DNA from: Stercorarius parasiticus
Lineage: Eukaryota; Chordata; Aves; Charadriiformes; Stercorariidae
Length of the DNA: 64,000 bases
Direction of reading: 5' to 3'
NCBI GenBank assembly: GCA_013396915.1
Contig: VWZL01006772.1
Span: 128,259-192,258, forward strand
Shown here: positions 38,041-49,030 of the stretch, in pieces
How positions within the stretch are numbered: position 1 is the stretch's first letter
Layout: every line of letters begins with the position of its first letter
Program-made: the position numbers and the translations under genes
Notes under the pieces: model-generated
The model's input: only the letters and a program-made list of their open reading frames with translations
The model's database searches: none
Told to the model about the DNA's origin: nothing

Positions 38041-41000
38041 GTTTCATGGAACACACTTCATTGAATTCTACTGAAGAAAAAGATGTATTTGTTTCAAGAA
38101 ATGCATGTCTGATTGTTTTGAGCTTTATATTGTGAAATTAAGAACATTTATTAATTTCATATCAGAGCAACCAAAGTTTTTTAAATATTTACTTTTCAAA
38201 TACTTTAATAACTACATTATTAACAATAACATTTTTAGTGGTTTAATGTTTCCAAACGTAATGATTTTTATTTGCTTCTAGTTCTCACAATGTTTAACCT
38301 CACAACAGTGTCTCAGTTAAGACTTCTTTGGATTGACACAAATGATGTCAACTGAGATTAAAAAAGACAGCAGATTAGAAATATAATAGGATTTTAAACA
38401 AAACCAGTTTGTGGATCTTTCTAGGAGAAATAATAAATATGAAGAACACATTAATATTGATTCACACATATGTCAGTGAAAACATTCTGAAAAAAAGTCT
38501 TACAAAACAGCACATTCCTATCCGTAGCTGGATATATCAAGTCATTTTTGTAATTCTCACTCTCTTTTATACCCGGTGTGGAAGCTGCATGCAACTCAGC
38601 TAAATTAATTTCTCCGTGTTGGAGGTTCAGTACAAGCTCTTCGCTTCTGGCACTGGAGCCAAACTCTGGTCTCAGCGACACAGTTATACTGCTCATGTAA
38701 GCCTGTGGGAATTTAATCAGGGAAACTGGTAAAATTTCTGGTTTTACTAGGCAAGCTGAAAGCAGAATTTGGCCCCGCATAGGCTTAGTCTATAACAGTT
38801 AGAGATTACCTAGGTGCCTCGCTGCTTTCCGGTACCAATAACCCCCTTCCCTCTGTACGGCCTTGATTCTTTTCGGTGTCAGACCACAAGTCTCCCGCAG
38901 AGCTTCCAGTGGTGGAAAACTTTTTCACTCAGGTTGATGCAGATAAACTCAGCCCCTTATCCTCCAAGGGAGCAGAACAGTGTTTTAATGCTGCAATTGC
39001 TCCCCTCCACTTCTCCCAGCTCATCTCCAAATGCATTTAATTTCCTTCACATCCACCTCTCTGGAATCACTATTGTCCCTTTCCTCAGAAGTCATGACTT
39101 CTCCCATTCAAGATCTACAGCTTTCTGTTGTCTAACTCGTTGGTTTCTAAGGTTTCCTGTAGCTTTCCATTTCATGTTTCCATTCTCTTTATTTTCCAAG
39201 AGGTCCCACAAAGCTTTCTCTATCTGGTCTCTTTTGGGTTCTTCCCATCGCCCTCAAAGTCCAAATCTCATCCCACTACAGCTAATTGTTACTGCATTTT
39301 TGATAGGCCCCCATGGCCTCCTTTTTGACTGTTGTGTTAATCTGTCGATATCCCCAAGCAAAATCTTCCCAGAATTATGATGTACGCAAATTTCCATCTG
39401 ACCCCAACTTAAACTGGGGCTTTTCCCTGTGTCACAGCTACCAGCTGAACCAGTGCAACCACTAACACAGATAGGCAATGCTGGCATTCACACCCACCGA
39501 TCTGAGTGGTTTTGAGGCATAATGAAATTTCAGAATTGCAGATATTCTTTTTTCCCCTGCACTATTGTTTAATTAATTTTATTTTACTTATTTATTCAGG
39601 CTGATTGGCTGTCATCTTAAAGGTGTGCTGAATTGAAGGCCCCATTAAGTATGGGAAGCTTAAATTTAGGGTCACCTTTTCAAAATAACAGAAGTCTCCT
39701 GGAACAAACTCCTTATACCATTATTATTACAAGAAATTCCAAAGAACACAAAGTCCAACAAGGAAATCAAAGGCAAAAAAAAAAAAGCAAATGGATGATC
39801 ATTTGTTAAAACTGACTGCTTCTAAGAGGAACATTTTTACAAGTAATACAAAAAGCAATGAAAAGGTTCTCACCAGATTTTATTGAAATATCTCTGGGGA
39901 AAATCCATTAGAAATACATTTGCAATCAGTCCAGTATCAAATTTCTACTGTAAATATGGCAATTAAGAAGGTCAAGTTACCCGAGGTTGTGTAAGAGAGA
40001 GATGAGCAGTTAAAAAGGAAGTTATGTTGAGAGCATTTTGTATACAATTTATGTCTTTTAAAGCACATCATGATTTTTCTTATTTGTTACATGACATTAT
40101 ATTCACAATAACAGGCTACTGAAATAATAACCCATCGTTGGCTTCCTTATCTCCATGCAAACGCTTTGGAATTGTGCTTGAATCCGATGCGCTGATTAGC
40201 TGAGCGCTGAATCCATGCCAATAAGAGAATTGCTGTAAATTGTTGGATGAGTATAAATTACACCCACAGCACTGGTGTAGCAGAGAAAAATATGTAACTT
40301 GAGATTATGAAGTGTCCTGCTGTGACATAAATGGAGTGGAAAGGCACTTAGTCCAGAGAGGACCATAAATGGTTTAAAGCCAAAAAATGCCCAAGGAATG
40401 TGTATGGGTAGAAGAGTGATTAAGGGAGTGACAAAAGTGAAGGTAGTTATCTAACGTCTAGTGCTCCGTGGTTTCATAATAAAGGGTATCCAGGAGCAAC
40501 CCCAGCTTCACCCACACATGGCCATGCTGCACAGCCACAGCTGTATTGATATATATGTTTGAAGAAATGCACGGGGAACGGGATCTATGAATTCACCTCG
40601 ACTTAAACCTCCTCCCCAACACACCAGAAAGAAAGTTATTCTGAACCAGGATCCAAGGCCCCACACTCTATACCATTGGGGTAGCCTGCTGGTAACATCC
40701 AGCATCTCCGGCACAAAATTGCAACCTATGTGTGCAATTACAAACTCGTGTAACATATATGGCTCTGTAAACAGTGCCTGTCTGCAGAGACATGAGTGAG
40801 GAGAGCCAGCATCTCGCACTAAGGAGGGCTACGCTGCGGTACAGCCTGGGCAGGGCAGCAGAGCTGTCACTCAAGGCAGCAAGTGGCGACCAGTGCATGA
40901 ACAGCCATGGTCTGGCCCCTTCATTAGCAATACGTGGGAGAGGTTCAGCAGCTGGGTGAAAAAAGATAATGCTGGAGACACGAAAAAATAAAAAGACTAA

Positions 41001-41339
41001 AAAGAGATGGCACTGAGAAAATGGAAACAGAACACAGAAAAATACGGGGTGGAGAAAAAGCAAACATCTTGCAGCCCTAAAGACAACACCGGTTGGAAGC
41101 TTTCAGGCAGCAAACGGTAACGAACCCCAGCGGACAGCCTCCAAGGACAAGACAAGGTCCCTGGAGAGGCCACAGAATGAAGGAGGCACTGAAACTCCCA
41201 CCCATTGCTTCCCACGCGTGGCCACCTGAGTCAAAATACTTTCGATTTTGTGTGCATGGAGACTGACCCTTAATGTCACTAAGTCAGGATTGGAGAGAAG
41301 CATAGAAATGGCTCCTTTGGATGTTTTGTTTAAAAATGC
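38041..41339. other. Unique sequence, no gene seen
   Basis: The longest frame here is 188 codons (plus, 38,814-39,380). It lies in pyrimidine-rich DNA, giving a Ser/Phe/Pro-rich product with no domain, so it is read as chance. The block at about 40,070-40,260 contains the POU-type word atgcaaa (40,155-40,161) and gctgattagc (about 40,190-40,199) and may be regulatory. Confidence 0.4.
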
Positions 41340-41570
41340 CTCATCATAGTGTTTTCAAAGCTCTTCATAGTCATTAAAAGTTTTCTTCTCACAATGCCCC
41401 TCTGGAGGCAACATAGTAGTGTTATTTCCATCCTGCAGGAAGGAAGGCAGAGAGGGTCAATGTTGCTTGCCCACCCACTATAGGATGCCTGAAGCAGAGC
41501 GAGGAAGTGAGCTCAGGTTTCCTATGTCCCCCCTTCATATCCTGCTTTATCCTTTTCCACTTCTCTCTCA
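41340..41570 (+). mobile_element. MIR/L2-like ancient element remnant
   Basis: It follows the MIR/L2-like 3' layout in order. A 'caaagctcttcatagtcatt' block (41,357-41,376) comes first. Then come 'cacaatgcccctctggaggc' (41,391-41,410) and 'ttatttccatcctgcagg' (about 41,423-41,440), a 'gcagagagggtcaatgttgcttgccc' block, 'gaagcagagcgagga' near 41,491, and 'gagctcaggtttcctatgtcc' near 41,509. The corresponding consensus runs 'caaagcgctttataaacatt ... cacaacaccctgtgaggt ... ttatccccattttacagatg ... gcccaaggtcac ... cagagccaggaatagaacccagg'. This is the longest MIR-like copy in the window. Confidence 0.65.
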
Positions 41571-42900
41571 TGCCTTGTGAACGGGCAATGATGGGAAAGG
41601 TGCCGCTTCTGTGATCAGAAATAAAACAGTCATGAGAGTAAACTTAGAGAGCCACCACTGAGTCCAGTCTGGCTTCCATTTAAATTAATATCTAAAGAAG
41701 TTTGGGACTGCTTTAGGTAGATCTTACCAAATATCCCAAGAGCTGTGATTCATCTTGGAGACAGAACAACTTCAGCCAAAAAGACACCAAAACTTACTGT
41801 CGATTCAACAGTTAACCAAAGGTAATTAATTCAAAATATAGAGATAAGGAATGATATTGAGGACACATAGATAGTAATTGACAATAACTGAAAGTTATGA
41901 AATGAAAAAATTACATATGAGATAATAAAGATTAAAAAGAGATAGCAAAACTTTGGGAGAAATATAGGACTGATAGATTTCAGGGGGGGGAAAAAAAAAG
42001 AGGGCTTTCTCTGTTTGGGAACAAAAATTAGTCTCAGCATGTCCTTACCCTTTATGTGAAGGAAAAAGTAAGTGTGTTGATACTGTTAAAAAACAGAAGT
42101 ATTTGTTAGTTTTTCTGCTTTAATACTTGAAAAGAAGGATGATATACACACAAGGATGATAAAATTCTGCTCAGTTAAGTGGTTAACCAAGCATAGATTT
42201 AACATGTAGGTGAGGGATATGGCCCTATGATAGCAAATACCAAAGTTAAACATCAGCTAGGAAAAGACTTTTTAAAATGTGCTGTCCTGAACAAACTGCA
42301 CCTTTTAAAAGTGGACCGGATTTTTGCAAGAACTAGGAAAGTTCCAGGTCAGAAAGACTAATATCATGCTGATATTAAACAAGCAGGACAGCAGACCTAG
42401 ATAAAATACATAAAGCCTGTAGAAGAAGTGTGTTTTCATTTTTCATTAGCGTTATAAACGTGATTGATAAAAAAATGAAATTCTAGCCAAAAAATAACAC
42501 CTATAAACTTTTGCAAAGCATTTGAATCAGTACCACCAATATTCTAATTAGCAATATGCATGATCAGTGGGCTACATGGCGAATAGCTACACACAGCGTA
42601 ACAGATTTCAGAAAGGTGTTGATGAGGACCTGCCATTGATTGGTTCTACAGGAATCTGTACTACCACAGATGATATAGAAATTTGCATTGATAAACCAGT
42701 AGTAAACATAAAATCTCTGCTGTTATAATGTGTGGGCAACAGAAAACATCAAAACTGACTTTACTTAAAAAATTCTTTTTCTGCTTCTTTCTTTTCCTTC
42801 CATTTTAGCCAAACTTTTTTTGCAGTATGGTAAGTGGGGAAAAAAAGCATTTTCTTTTCTCCTTCGAGGGTTTTTCCAACAGAAATACCAGTGCAGAAAC
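41571..42900. other. AT-rich unique sequence, no gene seen
   Basis: A G8A9 tract lies at 41,983-41,999. No exon or repeat family is recognised. Confidence 0.45.
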
Positions 42901-42933
42901 AGTCTCTGAGGATTAAAAGTACTTTATGTAAAT

Positions 42934-43122
42934 TTATTTTGGATACTCTTTAACCACCTTTGTTCTGATTGTCCATGCACTTCTTAGTTTGGTTACAATG
43001 GGATTTTCCCCCAGCGTTAAGACTTGAAGGAATGCCCCTCCACTCTTCAACCTGATCCACGCTGTTGCATTGTGTGCATGATCTAGGGCCTTTCTTATAA
43101 CATCCTCTGGATCTAGCCTCAT
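42934..43122 (-). CDS. Doubtful short open frame, 62 codons, unknown
   Basis: The frame reads MRLDPEDVIRKALDHAHNAT (residues 1-20), then an AWIRLKSGG segment, and ends KVVKEYPK. It looks more protein-like than other short frames here: mixed charged and hydrophobic residues with no low complexity. The minus strand just upstream has a pyrimidine-rich stretch ending in AG (tttcccctcaag), which could be a splice acceptor. An AATAAA overlaps the stop codon. I do not recognise a family, and no donor or second exon can be named. It could be a terminal exon, a pseudogene piece or chance. Chance is the most likely. Confidence 0.12.
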   Translation of the reverse strand: MRLDPEDVIRKALDHAHNATAWIRLKSGGAFLQVLTLGENPIVTKLRSAWTIRTKVVKEYPK

Positions 43123-43351
43123 GGTCTTGAGGGGAAATACAATTTTATGGTTGGCTCCTCACATTCCTGTGAGGAACTCGCTTCCAGTTGTCACACTCCC
43201 TTCGATTTCTCCTGTTCACTCCGACAAATGCCCATCCCCACAAAAAGATCAGGTGCAGCTTCAGAAAAATCATGAAACATGGGGAAAATGAAGGATTCTC
43301 GTAAACCTGTAATAAAAGTGTTTCCACTTTGCTGACAACCACAAAAATCAC

Positions 43352-44645
43352 AACTCTCTTGCTTCCTCAGAAGTAGATCCTGCTGGCAGCCAGCAAGTCA
43401 GCCATCCCCACTGGCTTTAAACATCGTCCATATAATTCCATACCGATACATGTAACCTCTTTGCTTCCCATCCTTATGCCCATATGTTTAGATGCTAAGG
43501 TTTCCTTCAGACTCATTACACAGGCAAACCGTGCATGAGAGTAACATCTTAATTAGTGGTGTCACTGACACATTTTCTGCAAGAAAACCTTCCACTGAAC
43601 CAGAAATTTCCCATATGCTTCTTTATCTTGATTTGCACCTGTTGTCACTTCTGTGCCAACAAAAATACCTGAAAGGAGTATGAAGGAAAAATGTTGGGTT
43701 TGTGGCGCTACCCGAGCCTTCGGCTGCAGGTCAGAGTGAGTCCCAGTTGCCAACGACCCGGGGACAGCTTTCAACAGCCTCTTGCAAACCCAAGGCAACT
43801 TCTTGCAGGATGAAAAGGTGAAGCCTGACCAACACTATCTCAGCACCAGCGAGCACCCTGAGTGGGAAAACATTAGGCCAATCAGAGAAGCATCTCCAAA
43901 GAGAGCAAGACTATCCGAGCACTGCCATTAACCAGAGGATCCTCTAATCAAATAATGAATTCACCTAAAACCAAAACACCAAAACCAATGGCCTGAGGGT
44001 CAGCAGAATAGCAATTGCTAATGATGTACCCTCTGTGGAAACAGCTGTTGGAGAAGGAGACATCAGAACAAGTGGCTGAAAGCCACAAGCTGCAAGAAGG
44101 AGCAGCAGGCAGTGCTAGGTTACATGCTAGGTTTCTGGTTTAGCTGCTTTCCCCAAGACATAAACATCGAGCTGTTCAGAAACCAGTGGGAGCCCAGGAG
44201 TCAGAGACATCTTTCCTATCCCATGTCTGAATTCCTGCTGTTGGGCACAGGGCAAACACACAACACTCACAACAAACATATCATACCCCATCTTCCTGGT
44301 AAAATGAGCATGCGTTAGCTTGGTCTGGGTCAGGCAGCTTGCCTGGTCAGCTGCCTGATCCTGCTACGCTTGGCCTTGCTTCCCTCCCTCTGGGTGCTGG
44401 GAGCAGTGTTTGCCTATTCCCTGCTTCTGGATATGTGGACCTAAATCAACACCACTGCTTACAGTCATCATGGAGAATATGAAATATTAGACACAGTGGA
44501 TGTTTCCTTTCAACAAAAAGGTGTCGATTCAGGGGTCTCAAATCACAGGTCTTTGTTTCGTCACATTGACTCTCTATATACACTCTGCAGACCTCTGGTG
44601 ATCCTAGCATTTACTTCTGATGCTTCATGCAGTCTTATTTTATTT
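43352..44645. other. Unique sequence, no gene seen
   Basis: No exon, promoter or repeat family is recognised. Confidence 0.45.
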
Positions 44646-44673
44646 CAGTGGAGACAACCCCAGTGGAGACAAC
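44646..44673. repeat. 15-bp tandem duplication
   Basis: cagtggagacaac at 44,646-44,658 and again at 44,661-44,673, separated by cc. It is an isolated small duplication. Confidence 0.85.
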
Positions 44674-47578
44674 TGGCTCCACTCTGCCCTTCTGCCATGC
44701 TAAATATCTACCAGAATCTGACCCTCCAATCCATTTCAGTAGGTGCTTTATTATTTTGGTACCTACTTGTATCTGCCTGGAGACTGGGTATAATGTGGCG
44801 TGGTGGTTGCACCTCTCTCTCCACACACACTTAAGCGATGATCAACCCAGGGCTCGGTATGCAGTCTTCTGCCCAGATGCATCTTCTAGTACGGCCATCA
44901 TGCAAAAAGCAGAATTATATTCTAGAATACCTATCTGGCTTCTCTTTGCCAAGGCAAACAAACCCACCTACGGTGCTTCAGGAGCCAGTTTTTCCTATGC
45001 CATCAACACAGGCCACTTCACTTGGTTTATATTTCTGGCACAAGAGACAAGCCTGAACAACTTCCTCGATGTGACTGTTATTTGAGGCCAGCAAAAAGCA
45101 TTTCTGGCCTTTCTCTGAGGTTTGCCACTCCCTAAATGACCTTCACGTGTTGTTTCCTATACATTTTCCTGTAACGTCTTAGGAATTACAGTCCTCCTGC
45201 CTTTAAGCAAAATTCAATCAACAACTAAGATTTTTCCCTTCAGTCCCTAACAGGGTCCAGTATCGTGCTATCTGGCTCATAGTCTGCTGAAAAGTTTGAT
45301 TGCACTGAAAATTTGAAAGTCCCATCCTCTGCAGGTGGAATATCAGTCCTTATTTAACCTGAAGTTGAACAAGAAGTGGCTGATATTTGCTTGAATATGT
45401 AGGGTGTTTATCTAGCACAAATCTTCCGTAACACCAAAACCCCATGGGTATGCAAATTATACCCGTGCAGCTGAAAAAAACAACTCCATGAAGGAAAGAA
45501 GTGATAGAAAGTTGCACAAGTAAACATCACCATCTACATAAGCACTTGGATCATAACTTTTTCTAGTGATTCATAAACACCTACACTCCAATTTTAGCCA
45601 CAATATTTAAAAGGTGCAACCCCCCTGGAGGCATTCACAGCTAACTTAGGTATATGTTTAATATAGATATTTCCCTTCTCTTAAATAGAGTCATAGTATC
45701 ATCAGGTAGACATCAGTGTTCTCTCTTCTATAAAGAAAAGGAAAACTTCATATATCTCAGGTACGTCAGTGCCCAGCACAATCCAGAGGGTGGGTGAGAA
45801 AATCATATTCCCTACCACTGCAGTGACAGCACCTTCTCCATGATAAAAAAAAAAAAAGCCTGGACACCCTTTCAACAACTAAAATGTTCCCCTGCCTCTC
45901 TTCTAATAGATTACAATTTTCCAAGTTGTTATTTACCCCTAGATTTCATTTCCTGAACAAGACTGCCATGCACAACTAGCTTTCCTCTTAACCAAAAGAA
46001 CTGGTATTACACAAGTGCGATCTTGACTGAAGCACTTTTCTGTATCCAGCAGAAAGTTTAAAATGTTTACTTACTCCCAGATGAAACTCCTTCTTTTGCT
46101 GCAATACCGCTGTGAAGAGCTCCTTTTGTATTATAAGCATTTCATCATCAACTGCTTGCCATGCCACGCTTATTCTGATATCCATTGGTTTCTGCTGCCT
46201 TTGAAACCCATGGGTCTTCATCTCAGGTATCTCTTTATAACCCTGAGATTTTCCATTACACATGCAGTTATCTTGTGTTTTACCAAGGATACACACCACA
46301 TCTATGGGAAGAAAACCAGGCATTACAGCTGGATGGACCCCTCATGCGAGAGCATCCATCACTCAGTTTAAATGTAGCCTTAGCTTCCCAAATGTAGCTC
46401 TTAACCTTAGATCAGTTACACTGATTTTTCATAATTTCCATTTAAAATACATCATTCACATGCTAGGAGGAGGGGTACTGTGGAACACAGTGCTTCCCAA
46501 ATGTACGCTACACAGTAATAGTACGCCCTCGCTGCCCAAGTTTAGTTAAACCTATGAAAAAGATGAGAAGGGATGTCAGCAATAAGACCATCTTCTAATT
46601 GTTTTCCCTTACCAGGGCACCCGCTCCTTAAGCTCCTGCAAAGTGCTGTTAAAGCTGCCTTCAGCTATCCTCCACATTTCTGGAGATTTTCAACTTCTAA
46701 TGGGTTTTAAAAGCCCTGTGCTTTCACTCAGGTATTTTGTTAGTTTGTTTTACATCTGGAGTAAGTGCGGGCAACCGCGCGGCACCCTGCAGTGCAACGG
46801 AACCCTTTGGCCTTTACCTGAGGTCTGACAAATCACCTGTCTGCAGCTTCAGCTCCTGCACAGCATCTTACTGAGCACCCGAAATGGCAGAGCGCATCTT
46901 CTTCATCAAATGGGCTTCGGTCTGGCTTCTCCCATCGTCTTCCATGCAAATCAGATTGGGCTAAAAGCGCAGAGCATATCTTTAGTTCCATGGTAACTGG
47001 AAGTTGAACTATATAAAGCCTCAGAACTCGGTCACCAAAAAAGAAAACTAGGCCAGAACAGTGTAGTTTTAAAAATCCCACCTGAGAAGGTTAACAGTGT
47101 GACCTCCCCACCCTGGCCTTGCCATACTGCCTTGCTGACTCTACCAACTGAGGATTCCTAGGGTTAATTTTGTGATCTGGGAGGCCAATGAGATAGTCTT
47201 TTCCTTAAAACTTGATTTTATTTTTAAAGGTTTATTTTAAATGCACCTTGTAAATGAATTTTAATTTGACCTCTAATTTGAACTAATGATCAGTACTCGT
47301 ATTTACTAGTACTATGAACCAGACCTGGGACAGTTCATAAATCTGGGGTCGATTTTTTTTTTAATTATTTGCTCACTGGGACATATACATAAACTACAAA
47401 ACACCATAGACTATTAACTCACATCTTTTTCCCTTATGGCTCCAAAGCCAAAGCGTTCCTCCCTCTCCGATTAATTTTTTTAATCTTCTCTGAATCCATT
47501 CAAACTTTATCCAATAAGTGTCAGTAAGTGATAGTCATATTGAATAAATGCAGAATTAGTAAACCCTCTAATTCCACG
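44674..47578. other. Unique sequence, no gene seen
   Basis: Frames of up to 152 codons occur on both strands over the same DNA and show no domain. A run of 12-13 A lies near 45,845-45,857. Confidence 0.45.
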
Positions 47579-47791
47579 GTGTTTAGCTTTGGAGCGCAAG
47601 AAGTTAAACACTTTCTTGCAACACATTGTAAACATGTCAATGTGTTTAACATTTTAAATGTGTTCTGTTCCCTTGCGCATGTGTTTAGAAAAGAAACAGG
47701 TTATGATATTTAACTAGTGAATGGATATATGTGCTCATTCCTCCCAACACTTTTTAAACACTTGTGGACGCTTAAAATTATGATGTGTTTA
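47579..47791. promoter_or_regulatory. Homotypic cluster of forkhead-like motifs (candidate enhancer)
   Basis: Six exact GTGTTTA/TAAACAC words occur at 47,579-47,585, 47,605-47,611, 47,642-47,648, 47,681-47,687, 47,755-47,761 and 47,785-47,791. One GTAAACA occurs at 47,628-47,634. Forkhead factors bind TGTTTA/TGTTTAC cores, and GTAAACA is the classic FOX site. For a 7-mer on both strands in 213 bp, well under one copy is expected even in AT-rich DNA. The copies do not form a tandem array: spacings differ and both orientations occur. The enhancer role is inferred, and the target gene is unknown. Confidence 0.35.
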
Positions 47792-48591
47792 AGATTTGAA
47801 CACGTTTGCTTTTCTACACTTCTAATCCAATGAATGTTTGATGCATTTATTTAGAACAGCAACTTTTGATCAGGCTAGCAAAGCACACAATTTGTAAATA
47901 GCAATGCTTGATCTTTTTCTGACCGTTTCTTCATTCTACTCAAAACTAGAATCTAATCAGGTGAGGTTTTAACACAGGGTAAAGAAACCTCTCCTACCGG
48001 AATGAAATGATTGTGCTAAGCTGAAGCTGATCTCATTTGTGAGGTGCAGAAGTAGCTACAATGCCTAAAATGCGCTTTCTTTCTCAAAGACAAGACTTTG
48101 CACTACATGGGAAACACAGGAAGTTTGCAACTGGAATGAAAAAAAGCCCAAGGAGAACATCTGCAAACATTTTTAAGGAGGGTTTTTTTTTATTACGTGC
48201 TCTATAGTTGGATAAAAGCATAAATTATCTGGAAATAAACTGGCTATACTACTCACCTACACGCGTATGGGGTTACTCAGTGAGGAACTGGCAAAGCCCC
48301 AAACATCTTCGACTCCTGCTTTACCTGAACTCTGCTCACTGGTCTAAGCTCTGCTTGGGCTATTTCTAAACCTCCAAACCACCAAGCAGCTGCTAACAGC
48401 TGTCATTTAAAAAAAAACAAATGGCAGCAATAAAATTTTATCTATCATTCCTCCAAATTAGCTTAACCTGAGGCCAAGCACAGGCAATGCTCAGTGCTTA
48501 CACCCATGACATGCTATTTCAGGACTTGTGAATGATAAAAATGGGTTCTTTTTTAGTGTGATAATTTGAATTTCCCTGTAAAATCCAATTG
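47792..48591. other. Unique AT-rich sequence, no gene seen
   Basis: No repeat family or exon is recognised. Confidence 0.4.
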
Positions 48592-48700
48592 CAGTGGTTG
48601 TCAACCATTTTCATACCGCGATCCTGTTACAACAGAAGAACAGCTTTATGTCCCCACTCTTGCCTGCTCCCCCCATCTTCCACCCTTGAACCTGTCCACA
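48592..48700 (+). mobile_element. Possible hAT-Charlie-like DNA transposon end
   Basis: cagtggttgtcaacc (48,592-48,606) differs at one base from the common hAT-Charlie terminal repeat CAGTGGTTCTCAACC. It is followed by 'attttcataccgcgatcctg' (48,607-48,626), which fits the body of old non-autonomous hAT repeats of amniotes. No matching right end and no 8-bp target duplication were found, so it would be a truncated remnant. Confidence 0.35.
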
Positions 48701-48995
48701 GGAAAAAGAAGGCTACTCAAGATTCCCTGGGATATCTTTATGAGCCAGAAAAACAGCATTTAAAGTCCATCCAGGACTGGGAATAGACACGTCCCATTCT
48801 ATTAAGTGGAAAGGAAAAATTAACTAAGTTCTTAAGGGTATCTAATGTGTCTGCCTTCAATCTTGTTCAAGAACCAATAATTCAGAAAGCCGGGGGGTAT
48901 TTTTAATTTTGAGAGTCAGCCATCCCCAACTTCATTCATAAGTCTTTGTGTTACAGCTGTGCCAGTAAGCTCAGAAACCTCTGTATCTGTGCTGT

Positions 48996-49030
48996 GTACT
49001 GTTGTGCTGGGGGCCGTACTGTTGTGCTGG
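48996..49030. repeat. 15-bp direct repeat, 20-bp period
   Basis: gtactgttgtgctgg occurs at 48,996-49,010 and 49,016-49,030, separated by gggcc. It is an isolated small duplication. Confidence 0.85.

Noticed and set aside
38814..39380. 188-codon plus-strand frame
   Set aside because: Pyrimidine-rich DNA yields a Ser/Phe/Pro-rich product without motifs. There is no promoter or splice context.
44627..45085. 152-codon plus-strand frame
   Set aside because: No domain and no splice or promoter support, with overlapping frames in other phases.
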